From the NCBI RefSeq assembly GCF_000344805.1, contig NC_020453.1, positions 2,170,001-2,234,000 of the forward strand: 64,000 nucleotides of DNA, read 5' to 3'. Below the pieces are notes generated by a model. It searched no databases, was not told where the DNA came from, and saw only the letters and a program-made list of their open reading frames with translations. This DNA is from Bradyrhizobium oligotrophicum S58 (GTDB taxonomy: Bacteria; Pseudomonadota; Alphaproteobacteria; Rhizobiales; Xanthobacteraceae). Positions within the stretch are counted from its first letter, which is position 1. The number at the start of each line of letters is the position of its first letter. Of this stretch, positions 10,283 through 19,220 are shown piece by piece. The translations under genes were made by a program, and so were the position numbers.

Positions 10283-10395
10283 CATTGCGAAGAGCGTGAG
10301 CGACGAGGCAATCCAGAGCGGCGCGTGGCTCTGGATTGCTTCCGCCTCCGTCCTGCGGGCTTCGGCGGACACGTCGCTCCGCTCGTACTGACGGA
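10283..10395. repeat. Palindromic repeat in the thiE-thiC gap
   Basis: The words gcgaagagcgtgagcgacg, gcaatccag and the mirrored ctggattgc are typical of Bradyrhizobium dispersed repeats; a related unit is at 56142-56225. It lies between thiE and thiC, so it is transcribed if the operon is continuous. Confidence 0.6.
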
Positions 10396-10479
10396 GAGAG
10401 CGCACCGCGCTTGCTGCCCGCTCGCATCGAGCCGAGAGTGGTGATGAGTTGTTGGCGTGAGGGGCGCACGCTGTTCAGG

Positions 10480-10608
10480 CTCCCTCCCCCCTTGCGGGGC
10501 GCGACGAGCTGCGCTCGCGCTGAGAGGGTTGGGGTGGGGGGTACAACACGGGCGGTCTTCGTGTGGACCCCCACCCCCGACCCCTCCCCGCAAGGGGGAG
10601 GGGAGTAG
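10480..10608. repeat. CCCCTTGCGGGG-type nested repeat in the thiE-thiC gap
   Basis: Arms of ctccccccttgcggggcg and ccccgcaagggggagggg type flank an interior with ggttggggtggggggt and ccccccacccccgacccc. It belongs to the same family as 5743-5898. Together with the preceding element it fills most of the gap between thiE and thiC, which holds no gene. Confidence 0.65.
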
Positions 10609-10672
10609 AGCGTGCGCATGGCTCGCCTCAGTGCGCAATCGCTCTCAGACGCATTCGCAAATGCTGCGCGCA

Positions 10673-11281
10673 TCATGCCGGCTCCTTCACCGCATCGAGC
10701 CAGGCGCGGACGCGGGCGTCGGGGTCGGCGTTCTGGGTGACGTCGCTGACGACGGCGATGGAGTCGGCGCCGGCAGCGAAGATGTCCGCGGCCTGCTCCA
10801 GCTTGATGCCGCCGATCGCGACCAGCGGGATGGTGCCCACACGCTTCTTCCACTCGGTGATTTTCGGGATGCCCTGCGGCGCGAAGCGCATCGCCTTCAA
10901 GGTGGTCGGGAAGATCGGGCCGAGCGCGACGTAGTCCGGCCTGGCGGCGAGCGCAGTCTCCAGCTCGGCATCGTCATGCGTGGAGAGCCCGAGCGTGACG
11001 CCCGCTTCCTTGATCGCGGCGACGTCGGCGTCGGCGAGGTCCTCCTGGCCGAGATGGACGTGCTGTGCGCCGGCGACGATGGCCGCGCGCCAGTAGTCGT
11101 TGACGATCAGCTTCGTCGCCGTGCCCCTGGTGATGGCGAGCGCGTCGGTGACGATCTGCAGCGCCTCGCCGTCATTGAGGTCCTTGGCGCGCAGCTGCAC
11201 GGTGCCGACGCCGAGTTTTGTCAGGCGCTCGACCCAGGCGAGGCTGTCGACGACGGGATAGAAGCGATCAGGATACGGCAT
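10673..11281 (-). CDS. thiE: Thiamine-phosphate synthase ThiE
   Basis: The product (202 residues from the ATG at 11281) is a TIM-barrel enzyme that joins hydroxymethylpyrimidine diphosphate and thiazole phosphate to form thiamine phosphate. Visible motifs are TVQLRAKD near the N-terminus, [30 protein letters not shown] and the phosphate-binding VAIGGI followed by [10 protein letters not shown]. It overlaps the end of thiG by 14 bases, indicating translational coupling. A TTG six codons upstream (11299) is also in frame, but the ATG is the better choice. Confidence 0.95.
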   Translation of the reverse strand: MPYPDRFYPVVDSLAWVERLTKLGVGTVQLRAKDLNDGEALQIVTDALAITRGTATKLIVNDYWRAAIVAGAQHVHLGQEDLADADVAAIKEAGVTLGLSTHDDAELETALAARPDYVALGPIFPTTLKAMRFAPQGIPKITEWKKRVGTIPLVAIGGIKLEQAADIFAAGADSIAVVSDVTQNADPDARVRAWLDAVKEPA

Positions 11282-12050
11282 GCCAGAACGGTGTCCCAAC
11301 GACAGGGGTGGAGGGCGAGGCGAAATCGCGGGCGTCCATCAGCCCGGCCTCGTAGGCGGTGCGGCCGGCCTCTACGCCGAGCCTGAAGGCGCGCGCCATC
11401 GCGACCGGGTCAGCGGCCTTGGCGATCGCGGTGTTGAGCAGCACGGCGTCGTAGCCGAGCTCGAGCGCCTCGGCCGCATGCGACGGCGCGCCCAGGCCGG
11501 CGTCGACGACGAGGGTGATGTCGGGCAGGCGGTCGCGCAGCAGCTTCAAGGCATCGCGGTTGATGATGCCCTTTGCGCTGCCGATCGGCGCCGCCCAGGG
11601 CATCACGACCTTGCAGCCGGCATCGACCAGCCGCGTCGCGACGGAGAGATCCTCGGTGCAATAGGGGAAGACCTCGAAACCGTCCTTGATCAGGATGGTG
11701 GCGGCTTCGACCAGGCCGACCACGTCCGGCTGCAGCGTGTCGTTGTCGGCGATCACTTCGAGCTTGATCCAGGCGGTGCCGAACAATTCGCGCGCGAGCT
11801 TGGCGGTGGTCACCGCCTCGCGCACGCTGCGGCAGCCGGCGGTGTTCGGCAGCACGGTGACGCCGAGCTCGCGGACCAGCTTCCAGAACGCATCGCCGGA
11901 CTTGCCGCCGGCGGCCTCACGCCGCAGCGACACGGTGACGATCTCGGCGCCCGAGGCGCGGATCGCGTCCTGCATGATGGCCGGCGAGGGGTAGAGCGCG
12001 GTGCCGATGAGCAGGCGCGAGGTGAAGGTCTTGTCGTAGAAGGTAGGCAT
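11268..12050 (-). CDS. thiG: Thiazole synthase ThiG
   Basis: The 260-residue product is ThiG, which condenses deoxyxylulose phosphate, dehydroglycine and sulphur carried on ThiS thiocarboxylate into the thiazole ring. The Schiff-base lysine is K96 in [10 protein letters not shown]. Other landmarks are SLRRE in the first strands, LPNTAGC, the central [12 protein letters not shown] and the [28 protein letters not shown] segment. It is separated from thiS by 334 bases of repeats, while it overlaps thiE downstream. Confidence 0.97.
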   Translation of the reverse strand: MPTFYDKTFTSRLLIGTALYPSPAIMQDAIRASGAEIVTVSLRREAAGGKSGDAFWKLVRELGVTVLPNTAGCRSVREAVTTAKLARELFGTAWIKLEVIADNDTLQPDVVGLVEAATILIKDGFEVFPYCTEDLSVATRLVDAGCKVVMPWAAPIGSAKGIINRDALKLLRDRLPDITLVVDAGLGAPSHAAEALELGYDAVLLNTAIAKAADPVAMARAFRLGVEAGRTAYEAGLMDARDFASPSTPVVGTPFWHAVS

Positions 12051-12096
12051 TAGTTGTCTCCGTCATTCCGGACGGTGGTCGCCGCAACTGGAGGTG

Positions 12097-12352
12097 TCAT
12101 CCCCGCGAAAGCGGGGATCCAGTATTCCAGAGGCAGCGCAGTTAAGCTGCGGCGCCGCGGCGTACTGGATCGCCCGGTCAAGCCGGGCGATGACAGCTGT
12201 GGATGGGGCGCGCGCTGTTTCCCCTTGTCGTCCCGGCGCACGCCGGGACCCATACCGCGTGATGTCGCATTTGGGCACGCGGGGAGAGATCGTGCGTCAT
12301 TACGGTCGCCTGTGGCTATGGGTCCCCGCTTTCGCGGGGACGACAGCTGTGG
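12097..12352. repeat. Cluster of palindromic repeats between thiS and thiG
   Basis: This segment packs several hairpins: CCCGCGAAAGCGGGGATCC, CGCCCGGTCAAGCCGGGCGAT, GTCCCGGCGCACGCCGGGAC and CCCCGCTTTCGCGGGG. These same words occur at 965-1076 and 56000-56110. The block interrupts an otherwise tightly coupled operon and contains no gene. Confidence 0.75.
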
Positions 12353-12384
12353 GTGACGTGAGAGCGAGCACTCCGTCGGCATCA

Positions 12385-12582
12385 TCACCCTCCCTGCCGC
12401 GGCGTGATGATTTCGATCTCGTCGCCGGCCTTCAGCGTGGCTTCGGCCCAGCGGCTCTTCGGCACGACGTCGTAGTTCAGCGCAATCGCAAAATGGGTGC
12501 CTTCGTAGTCGAGCTCGGCCAGCAGCGCGGCCACCGAGGTCGCAGCGATGTCGCGGGCCTCGCCATTGACGGTCACGCGCAT
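12385..12582 (-). CDS. thiS: Sulphur carrier protein ThiS
   Basis: The 65-residue product is a ubiquitin-fold sulphur carrier that ends in the required Gly-Gly (ITPRQGG). The terminal glycine is adenylated and converted to a thiocarboxylate, which donates sulphur to the thiazole made by ThiG. The N-terminus MRVTVNGEARDI and the VALN-like FAIALNYDVVPKSRW are typical of ThiS. It overlaps the end of thiO by 10 bases. No ThiF or ThiI gene is next to it, so activation must be provided from elsewhere. Confidence 0.95.
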   Translation of the reverse strand: MRVTVNGEARDIAATSVAALLAELDYEGTHFAIALNYDVVPKSRWAEATLKAGDEIEIITPRQGG

Positions 12583-13586
12583 CGCATCACCTCGTTGTCG
12601 ATCTGGCCGTGCGCGACGTAGTTCAGCGTCGCCTGCGCTAGCGCCGGCGCGATCAGGAAGCCGTGGCGATAGAGGCCGTTGACGCAGATCTCGCAGCTAC
12701 CCTTGATGGTGATGCGCGGCAGGTTGTCGGGATAGGCCGGCCTGAGCCCCGAGCCGAATTCGAGGATGCGCGCCTCGCCGAACGCGGGGTGCACCGCATA
12801 GGCGGCGCCCAGCAGCTCCAGCGCGGAGCGCAGCGAGACGCCGGTGTCTTCGGCCTCGAGCGAGGTTGCGCCCAGCATGAACAAATTGTCTTCGCGCGGG
12901 ATCAGATACAGCGGCCAGCGCGGATGCATCAGCCGCACCGGGCGCGCCAGCTGCACCTCCGCGGTCTCGATCAGGATCATCTCGCCCTTGACGCCGCGCA
13001 GCTCCGGCTCGGCGTCGCGCGCCTCCAGCCCGCGGCAGTCGACGACGAGCCCGTCGAGATCGGACGCCTTGACGTCGCTGTTGAACACCACCCGGCCGCC
13101 GGCCTCGACGATGCGCTGATGCAGCTTCGGCAGCACGCGGCGCGGCTCGACATGACCCTCGGCCGGGAAGAACAGGCCTTCGCGGAAGCGGCCCTCGAGC
13201 GACGGCTCGAGCGCGGCGAGCGCTGCGGCGTCGAGCCGCTGATAGTCGGAGGTGCGCCGGGCGAAGCGGTCGTAGTCGCTGCGGTCGCGCGCATGCGCCA
13301 CGACCAGCGAGCCGTTGAACGGCGTGTCCGGCAACTCGCGCCGCCACAGCTCGAGCGAGGCAAGCCCGAGCCGGCTGATGATCGGCTCGGCGACCTCGCT
13401 CTCGCAATAGGGCGCCAGCATGCCGCCGGCCCAGTGGCTGGTGGACAGCATCAGCTCGGCGTCGCTGCGCTCGTGCAGGGTGACATCGTGGCCGGCCCGC
13501 GCGAACAGCAGGGCTTGCCAGGCACCGGCAATGCCGGCGCCAATGATGGATACGGGAGAATCCCCGCGCGTGGTTGTCTGCTGCAT
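12573..13586 (-). CDS. thiO: Glycine oxidase ThiO, FAD-dependent
   Basis: The 337-residue product is a DAO-family flavoenzyme that oxidises glycine to the imine (dehydroglycine) used by ThiG. The dinucleotide-binding motif VSIIGAGIAGAWQALLFARAG is at about 13-33, and the FAD/substrate end of the protein has EFGSGLRPAYPDNLP and GLYRHGFLIAPALA. It is the first gene of the thi operon. Its start codon lies directly beyond a TPP riboswitch whose last helix contains the ribosome-binding sequence, so expression should fall when thiamine pyrophosphate is abundant. Use of an oxidase implies the aerobic branch rather than ThiH. Confidence 0.93.
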   Translation of the reverse strand: MQQTTTRGDSPVSIIGAGIAGAWQALLFARAGHDVTLHERSDAELMLSTSHWAGGMLAPYCESEVAEPIISRLGLASLELWRRELPDTPFNGSLVVAHARDRSDYDRFARRTSDYQRLDAAALAALEPSLEGRFREGLFFPAEGHVEPRRVLPKLHQRIVEAGGRVVFNSDVKASDLDGLVVDCRGLEARDAEPELRGVKGEMILIETAEVQLARPVRLMHPRWPLYLIPREDNLFMLGATSLEAEDTGVSLRSALELLGAAYAVHPAFGEARILEFGSGLRPAYPDNLPRITIKGSCEICVNGLYRHGFLIAPALAQATLNYVAHGQIDNEVMRCA

Positions 13587-13587
13587 C

Positions 13588-13681
13588 CCTGTCCCTTCGC
13601 CGGCATGACCCGGATCAGGTTCAAAGGGTCACCGCATCACGCTGCGGTATCTCAGCTCCCCCTCGGAGCTCCCCTCGGAAC
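13588..13681 (-). ncRNA. TPP riboswitch (THI element) controlling the thi operon
   Basis: Read on the minus strand, the leader contains the conserved THI-box blocks in order: GGGGAGC, GCTGAGAT, then ACCCTTTGAACCTGATCC, a variable part, and TGCCGGCGAAGGGA. The AAGGGA of the last block stands a few bases before the thiO ATG (13586), so it is both the aptamer's 3' helix strand and the probable Shine-Dalgarno sequence. This supports translational repression upon TPP binding. Motif identity is strong; mode of control is inference. Confidence 0.95.
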
Positions 13682-13763
13682 GCGCTTAAAATAGACCGAT
13701 ACGGCGCCGTGTCAACGGAGTGTCACGGAAAGACTGGGACGGGCGGTGAGGAACCAAATGCCG

Positions 13764-14579
13764 TCAGTGCGCCCGCGCGTGACGGCCGGTCGCGATCTTC
13801 GGGGTGATGTCGAGTGGCGCGCTGGTCCGCTCGGAGCGGCCGGCGGGACGGGCGTCGGCGACGCGCTGCCGCTTGGCCTCCTCGTAATAGCCCTTGGCGA
13901 AATAGTGCACGGTGCGATCATGATCGCCATGGGCGGCGCGGTAGGCGCCGGCGAGATAGCGCACGCCATAGGTGAGATTGGTGTTGGGATCGTGCAGCCC
14001 CTGCGCGTCGCCGGTGTAGCCGAGGCCGCGCGCGGTGCCGAGCTTGATCTGCATCAGGCCGATGCAGCCGCAGCTGCCGACCAGGTCCTTCTGGTACTTG
14101 CTCTCGCGCACGATCACGCGATGGATCAGCGCTTCGGGAATGTTGTTGGCGGCGGCGTGCACGGCGACCAGCGCGTCGATGTGCGGATGTCCGGTGTTCA
14201 TGTGCTTGGGCCTCGCATCGGCCGCCTTGCGGTCGGTGTCGCGGGTCTCGGCGGCGGGCGCGTCGGCCGGGACGGCATCGGCCTCGGCCGGCGCGGCAGC
14301 ATTGGCGTCCATCGGCGGGGTGGTGTCGGCGCCGCTCACGGCCTCGATCGCCTCGACCTCGCGCGCCGCCTTGGTGACGGCGCTGCGCGCGGCAAGCTCC
14401 TTGATGCCGTCGGAGCGGACATGGGCGAGCTTGATCGCGGTGCTGCCCTTCGCAGCGGTCTTGCCGGTCTTGGACTTGGCGGTATCGGACGCGGCGCTCG
14501 CATCTTCGGCCGCGGCAAACGGCACGTGGCCGGCCATGGCAAGGCCCGCGATGCAGGCCGTCAGCACAAGACGTCTCAT
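13764..14579 (-). CDS. Lytic transglycosylase (SLT domain)
   Basis: The 271-residue product has a signal peptide (MRRLVLTACIAGLAMAG... FAAAEDA) and a low-complexity Ala/Asp-rich linker up to about 130. The SLT domain follows: IHRVIVRESKYQKDLVGSCGCIGLMQIKLGTA, with the catalytic glutamate at E159, then DPNTNLTYGVRYLAGAYRA. It should cleave the glycan strand of peptidoglycan in the periplasm, forming 1,6-anhydromuramic acid. Two adjacent cysteines (SCGC) inside the SLT motif region are noteworthy. The ATG at 14579 precedes a good signal sequence. No secretion-system genes are nearby, so a role in wall turnover is more likely than specialised secretion. Confidence 0.88.
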   Translation of the reverse strand: MRRLVLTACIAGLAMAGHVPFAAAEDASAASDTAKSKTGKTAAKGSTAIKLAHVRSDGIKELAARSAVTKAAREVEAIEAVSGADTTPPMDANAAAPAEADAVPADAPAAETRDTDRKAADARPKHMNTGHPHIDALVAVHAAANNIPEALIHRVIVRESKYQKDLVGSCGCIGLMQIKLGTARGLGYTGDAQGLHDPNTNLTYGVRYLAGAYRAAHGDHDRTVHYFAKGYYEEAKRQRVADARPAGRSERTSAPLDITPKIATGRHARAH

Positions 14580-14806
14580 GTGTCAGGATCCCCCGGGAAC
14601 CACGCGCGTGCCAAGCAGCCCCCCGGCACACATTTACACTTTACGCACCGTAATTGGTGCGAACGCCGGGCGATAATGTGGCAGAAATGAGGCTCTCGGC
14701 GTTCGGGCGGGCCGGGCAGATACGGGCTCGGAGGCGGGTTTACGCCGCATTAGACCGGCCATGCTTGGCTGGAACGAGTCTACCACCACCGAGATCCACG
14801 CCAGAG

Positions 14807-16294
14807 ATGACGCTGTCCGTCACCCACACCGAAGCGACCGCCCGGCCGGCTCATGCGCTGCTGCCGCTGTGGGTCGGCGCCGGCGTGTATGCATTGGTGC
14901 TGATCTCCGGCAACCGCCTGCTCAACGATCCCGACACGTTGTGGCAGGTCACGGTGGGGCAGTGGATCATCGATCACCGCGCGGTGCCCGAGGTCGACGT
15001 CTATTCCTTCACCATGCGCGGCGCGCCCTGGATCTCGACGCAATGGCTGGCGCAGGTCGCCTATGCCGGCGCCTACGCGCTCGCCGGCTGGAGCGGACCG
15101 GTGGTGCTGGCGGCCTCGGCGATCGCGCTGGCGTTCGCGCTGTTCGCGCGCGCGCTGGGCCGGCATCTGCGCGACGGCACGACATTGCTGTTCGTGGTCG
15201 CGGCGTTCCTGCTCTGCCTGCCACATCTGCTGGCGCGGCCGCATGTGCTGGCCTTCCCGATCCTGGTCGCCTGGATCGCCGGGTTGGTCGATGCGGCCGA
15301 TCGCAAGGATGCGCCTTCCCCGGCGCTGGTGCTGCTGATCGCGCTGTGGGCCAACCTCCATGGCGGCTTCGTGTTCGGCCTGTTCTTCATCGCGCCCGCC
15401 GCGCTCGATGCGCTCGTCAATGCCGATGCCTCGGCCCGCCGCGGCCTGGCGCTGCGCTGGGCGGCCTTCGCAGCGCTCGCACTGGCGGCGAGCTGCTGCA
15501 CGCCCTATGGCTGGAACGCGCTGCTCGCCTCGCAGAAGATCCTGGCGCTCGGACAGGCGCTGCCGCTGATCGTGGAATGGAAGGCGACCGACTTTCAGGG
15601 GCTCGGCCCGTTCGAGATCTGCGTGCTGCCGGCCCTCGGCTTTGCCCTGTTCCACGGCATCAAACTGCCGCCGGTGCGCATCCTGATGCTGCTCGGGCTG
15701 CTGCATATGGCGCTGGCGCAGGCGCGCGCTGCCGAGATTCTTGCGCTCGTCGGCCCGCTGGCGCTGGCGGCGCCGCTGGCTCGGCAGATTGGCACGCAGC
15801 CCTTGTCGATGATCGCGGGCGGGGCGCGCGCATCGCTGACGTCGGCCGTCGTGCTCATGCTCGGCGCTGCCACCATCGCATCGCTGCCGATCCTCAGCTA
15901 CGCGCCCAATTTGCGCGGGACGCCGGTTGCTGCCGTCACCGAGCTGAAGAAGCTCAACCTGACGCGGGTCCTCAATGACTATGATTTCGGCGGCTACCTG
16001 ATCTCGACCGGTGTTGCACCCTTCATCGATGGGCGCACCGAGCTCTATGGCGAAAAGTTCTTCGTCGATCACAACGCCGCATCCGGCCTGATGGAGCCGG
16101 ACAATCTGTTCCGCCTGCTCAGCGACTACGACATAGAGGCGACGCTGCTGCGCACGCAGAGCGCGGCGACCAAGCTGCTCGATCACGTCGACGGCTGGCA
16201 GAAGGTCTATGCCGACGACATCGCCACCATCCATCTGCGCAAGGCGGGTGCCCGTCATCGTGCGGAACCGGCGGTCGATGCCGGCGGCAATTGA
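14807..16294 (+). CDS. Multi-spanning membrane protein of unknown function
   Basis: The product (495 residues from the ATG at 14807) has roughly ten hydrophobic segments from about 18 to 395, then a soluble C-terminal region of about 100 residues. Early motifs are NRLLNDPDTLWQVTVGQWI and PEVDVYSFTMRGAPWISTQWL; this acidic, aromatic loop after the first helix recalls GT-C type glycosyltransferases and related DUF2723-like membrane proteins. The C-terminal NDYDFGGYLI, PFIDGRTELYG and the aromatic end are also typical of that broad group. It may act in cell-surface glycan synthesis. The upstream 51 codons in frame are arginine-rich and not counted as coding. Confidence 0.75.
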   Translation: MTLSVTHTEATARPAHALLPLWVGAGVYALVLISGNRLLNDPDTLWQVTVGQWIIDHRAVPEVDVYSFTMRGAPWISTQWLAQVAYAGAYALAGWSGPVVLAASAIALAFALFARALGRHLRDGTTLLFVVAAFLLCLPHLLARPHVLAFPILVAWIAGLVDAADRKDAPSPALVLLIALWANLHGGFVFGLFFIAPAALDALVNADASARRGLALRWAAFAALALAASCCTPYGWNALLASQKILALGQALPLIVEWKATDFQGLGPFEICVLPALGFALFHGIKLPPVRILMLLGLLHMALAQARAAEILALVGPLALAAPLARQIGTQPLSMIAGGARASLTSAVVLMLGAATIASLPILSYAPNLRGTPVAAVTELKKLNLTRVLNDYDFGGYLISTGVAPFIDGRTELYGEKFFVDHNAASGLMEPDNLFRLLSDYDIEATLLRTQSAATKLLDHVDGWQKVYADDIATIHLRKAGARHRAEPAVDAGGN

Positions 16295-16444
16295 ATCAAA
16301 GGCATCGATCGCATCCGCGTGAGGTCGGATGCCGCGCGGCATCCCGGCGCGTGCAAATCAGTCCGCGGGCGCTTATGATGGTCGCTGTCAGTTCGACAGC
16401 AAGCCTGACTCATTCAAAAAAACTGAACAGACAGGGAGCGCGTC

Positions 16445-16708
16445 ATGGCCGTGAAGGCAGCCGGCATTCAATCACCTGACATTCAATTCAGTGACACCGA
16501 CCACCCGGAGTTCGCAGTCCGCGTCCTCGACCTGCCGCGCAACAATCCCTGCGCCCAATGCGCCGAGCCGATCGCCCTGCCGTCGTGGGTCGAGAGGGAT
16601 GGCCGGCGCACCGCCTATCTCTGGCACTGCCGCCTCTGCGACTACCGCTTCGAGACCATCGCCTTCTACGCCGAGCCCGTCGACCAGGATGGTGCACTGG
16701 CGGCGTAG
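16445..16708 (+). CDS. Small zinc-ribbon protein
   Basis: The 87-residue product contains two CxxC knuckles, PCAQCAEPI (around residue 36-44) and HCRLCDYRFE (around 61-70), which together can bind one zinc ion. There is no signal peptide, so it should be cytoplasmic. CAGGGAG precedes the ATG at 16445. Proteins of this size with a single zinc ribbon are common in Rhizobiales; no function is assigned. It stands alone, with a repeat-filled interval downstream. Confidence 0.8.
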   Translation: MAVKAAGIQSPDIQFSDTDHPEFAVRVLDLPRNNPCAQCAEPIALPSWVERDGRRTAYLWHCRLCDYRFETIAFYAEPVDQDGALAA

Positions 16709-16822
16709 TTGGTTCAGGCGTGCGCGGGGCTCAGCAATTCAATGGGACTCAAACGGAATACTGAACAGACGGTCTATCGTTGATGCCGATGTAAGCACGG
16801 CCGTGGCGGCTTGCTCCGCTCC

Positions 16823-16970
16823 ACCTCGCCCCGCTTGCGGGGAGAGGTCGGATTGCATCGAAGATGCAAGCCGGGTGAGGGGGTACAGGTCTCACCACAT
16901 ACACTTCCCGTGCGGCTGCCCCTCACCCCAACCCTCTCCCCGTAAGAACGGGGAGAGGGAGCTGACCGTC
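16823..16970. repeat. CCCCGCTTGCGGGG/CTCTCCCC nested repeat
   Basis: Contains cctcgccccgcttgcggg, ggattgcatcgaagatgcaa, gggtgagggggtacag and a mirrored cctcaccccaaccctctcc followed by gtaagaacggggaga. Nearly the same succession of words is found at 37347-37484 and, in part, at 20237-20454. The gene-free interval 16709-17179 contains this element and the promoter region of the next gene. Confidence 0.7.
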
Positions 16971-17179
16971 ACCGCGGCAAGTAGTGTGCATTGTTCGTCA
17001 AGAACTGAGCCAATGCCGTTTTCGCGACGTCAACCACATCCAGCAGAACCGTCACAGATTAGCACTGCCGCGCTGCGGTGAGGCGGCTTGTCGCGCAACG
17101 TGACGAAATCGTGGTTCCGGCGGAACGCCGAGTGTCGATTGCAGTTCTCTAGTCACCATTCACTGAGAGGAGACACCAC

Positions 17180-17719
17180 ATGGTGATGAAGACTGTTGCG
17201 GCCGGCCTCGCCGGTTCCCTGCTGCTCGCGACCGCGGCGTTCGCCGCGGAGAGCACCACCACGACCACCAGCACCACGACCCGTGCGGACACCACGGCGG
17301 CGTCCTATCAGGGGGACTGGCGCAGCTCGAAGCTGGTCGGCGTGAAGGTCTACAACAACAACAACGAGAATGTCGGCTCCATCGACGATCTGCTCGTTGA
17401 CAAGAGCGGTAACGTCAAGGGCGTCGTGATCGGCGTCGGCGGCTTCCTCGGCATGGGCGAGCACCTCGTTGCAGTGTCGTTCGACCAGATCAAGTTCTCG
17501 GATCAGCCGGTGCAGTCGAACACCGCCTCGACCGCTCCGGCCGCTGGCACGACGTCGTCGACCAATCCGCCGGCCTCGACCACGACGACCGGCGCCGCCA
17601 CCGGCACCTCGTCCTCGTCGTCGATGAGCTCGAAGAGCCGCTGGTATCCCGACCACGCGATGATCAACTCGACCAAGGACCAGCTGAAGGCGATGCCCGA
17701 GTTCAAGTACTCGGAGTAA
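17180..17719 (+). CDS. Secreted PRC-barrel domain protein
   Basis: The 179-residue product starts with a signal peptide ending AAFAAE, then a threonine-rich spacer. A PRC-barrel domain follows (about 43-110): WRSSKLVGVKVYNNNNENVGSIDDLLVDKSGNVKGVVIGVGGFLGMGEHLVAVSFDQI. A second Ser/Thr/Pro-rich low-complexity stretch (about 111-155) leads to a charged C-terminus ending FKYSE. GAGAGGAG lies upstream of the ATG. PRC-barrels mediate protein or membrane contacts; exported versions in rhizobia are abundant and often stress-induced. The precise role is unknown. Confidence 0.85.
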   Translation: MVMKTVAAGLAGSLLLATAAFAAESTTTTTSTTTRADTTAASYQGDWRSSKLVGVKVYNNNNENVGSIDDLLVDKSGNVKGVVIGVGGFLGMGEHLVAVSFDQIKFSDQPVQSNTASTAPAAGTTSSTNPPASTTTTGAATGTSSSSSMSSKSRWYPDHAMINSTKDQLKAMPEFKYSE

Positions 17720-17754
17720 TCGCGTCACCGACGAACAGCTGATCGTCGACGCGG

Positions 17755-17777
17755 CGCGCCCGGCTTGCCCGGGCGCG
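17755..17777. terminator. Hairpin between convergent genes
   Basis: The arms cgcgcccgg and ccgggcgcg are exact reverse complements with a five-base loop. The hairpin sits between the stop codon of the PRC-barrel gene on the plus strand and that of the histidine kinase gene on the minus strand, where a shared terminator is expected. There is no convincing T-run, so factor-independent termination is not certain. Confidence 0.45.
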
Positions 17778-17785
17778 TTCGCGCG

Positions 17786-19195
17786 TCAGGCTGCGGGACG
17801 CAAGGTGGTCTGGCTCAGCGGCAGCTCGATGCGGGCGATCAGCCCGCAGGGCTTGCGATCATGCAGCGACAGCTCGCCGCCATGCGCCTGAACGATGGCT
17901 TTGGCGATCGACAGGCCGAGCCCGAAGCCGGTCGCTTCATCCATGTTGCGGGCATCGTCGCCGCGTACGAACGGCTCGAGCATGTCGGGCTTGAGCGCAT
18001 CCACGATCCCCGGACCGTCATCCTCGACGTCGATCGTGAGGCACTTGCCGGACACCGTCAGCCTGACGACGGTTTCCTTGCCGAACCGCGCGGCATTCTC
18101 CACCAGATTGGTGACCGAGCGCATCAGGTCGTCCGGCCGCACCGTCGCCATCGCATGTGTCGGGCCGACATAGATGACGTTGTGGCCGACATCCGCGAAC
18201 TGATCGGCCACGAGCTGCAGGATGCTGGCGATATCGACCAGCGTCATCGGCTCGAGCTTGCGGCCGTTGCGCAGGAACGACAGCACCGAGCCCAGCATCG
18301 CATGCATCTGATCCAGATCGGCCAGCATGCGGCTGCGCTGCAGCTCGTCCTCGACGAATTCGCAGCGCAGCCGCATGCGGGTGAGCGGCGTCCGCAGGTC
18401 GTGACTGATGGCCGCCAGCATCTTGGTGCGGTCGTTGATCAAAGCGGAGATGCGCTGGCGCATCCGGTTCAGCGCCCGTGCGAGCGAGCGGATTTCTTCA
18501 GGACCGCGCTCGGGCAATGCGGGAGCATCGCCATCGAGGCTGAAATTCTCGGCCGCCTTGGCAAAGCTCGACAATGGCGAGGTCAGCGCGCGTGCGGCCC
18601 ACAGGCCGAGCAGGGTCATGCTGATCAGCGCGAACATGATTGTCGTGAGCCAGGGCGCGCCCCAGAATGGCGGCCGGTGCGGCCGGTCGGGTGTTTTGGC
18701 CGAGATCATGTCGCCATCGGGCAGCGCGAAAATGACCCGGCGCACGCCTGGTCCCGGCGGCGTCATGAAGATGCGATAGCCGGGACCCAGGCCCCGAAAG
18801 CCGCCGGGCCCGTGAGGTCCGACCTCGGGAACGCCCTGAGGCCCGAAGCCCTGCTCGGCAGCGCGCGGTGCGCCTTCGGCATCCGCGCCCGGTTCGGGCG
18901 CTCGTCCTGGCGCGATCGGCAGCGGGCCGGAATGGGTCTTGATGTCGAACTCGGGATAGGCGTGCGCGATGTCGGCCATCAAGCGAGGCCGGTCGCCGGC
19001 AGGGGCGCGTCCGAGCACATGGACGACGGTTGCGAGCTGAAACGGGCCGGCCTCGTTCTCGCCTTCCGGCTGCTCAGCGCGATAGATCAGGAACGTCGCA
19101 GTGATGATGGCGTGGAGCGCGACGATCGAGATGGCCACCAGCGCCGTGATCTGGCCGCGGATTCCCTTGAGGTTGAGAAAGCCGAACGACATCAT
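17786..19195 (-). CDS. Sensor histidine kinase, HAMP type (EnvZ/OmpR-like system)
   Basis: The product (469 residues from the ATG at 19195) has an N-terminal membrane helix (about 15-38), a periplasmic region rich in Pro and Gly, a second helix near 182-203, then HAMP and a catalytic core. The H-box reads MLAAISHDLRTPLTRMRLR with the phosphorylated H265; N, G1 and G2 boxes are LVENAARFG, VEDDGPGI and GFGLGLSIAKAI. It should autophosphorylate and phosphorylate the regulator encoded just upstream. The signal is unknown. A TTG seven codons upstream is in frame but lacks a reason to be preferred. Confidence 0.92.
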   Translation of the reverse strand: MMSFGFLNLKGIRGQITALVAISIVALHAIITATFLIYRAEQPEGENEAGPFQLATVVHVLGRAPAGDRPRLMADIAHAYPEFDIKTHSGPLPIAPGRAPEPGADAEGAPRAAEQGFGPQGVPEVGPHGPGGFRGLGPGYRIFMTPPGPGVRRVIFALPDGDMISAKTPDRPHRPPFWGAPWLTTIMFALISMTLLGLWAARALTSPLSSFAKAAENFSLDGDAPALPERGPEEIRSLARALNRMRQRISALINDRTKMLAAISHDLRTPLTRMRLRCEFVEDELQRSRMLADLDQMHAMLGSVLSFLRNGRKLEPMTLVDIASILQLVADQFADVGHNVIYVGPTHAMATVRPDDLMRSVTNLVENAARFGKETVVRLTVSGKCLTIDVEDDGPGIVDALKPDMLEPFVRGDDARNMDEATGFGLGLSIAKAIVQAHGGELSLHDRKPCGLIARIELPLSQTTLRPAA

Positions 19196-19220
19196 GACAC
19201 TGCCACCCGATTCCAACCGG

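Noticed and set aside
14780..16342. Minus-strand open frame of 520 codons opposite the membrane protein gene
   Set aside because: Its translation is rich in Arg, Gln and His with no domain; the plus strand has a coherent membrane protein.
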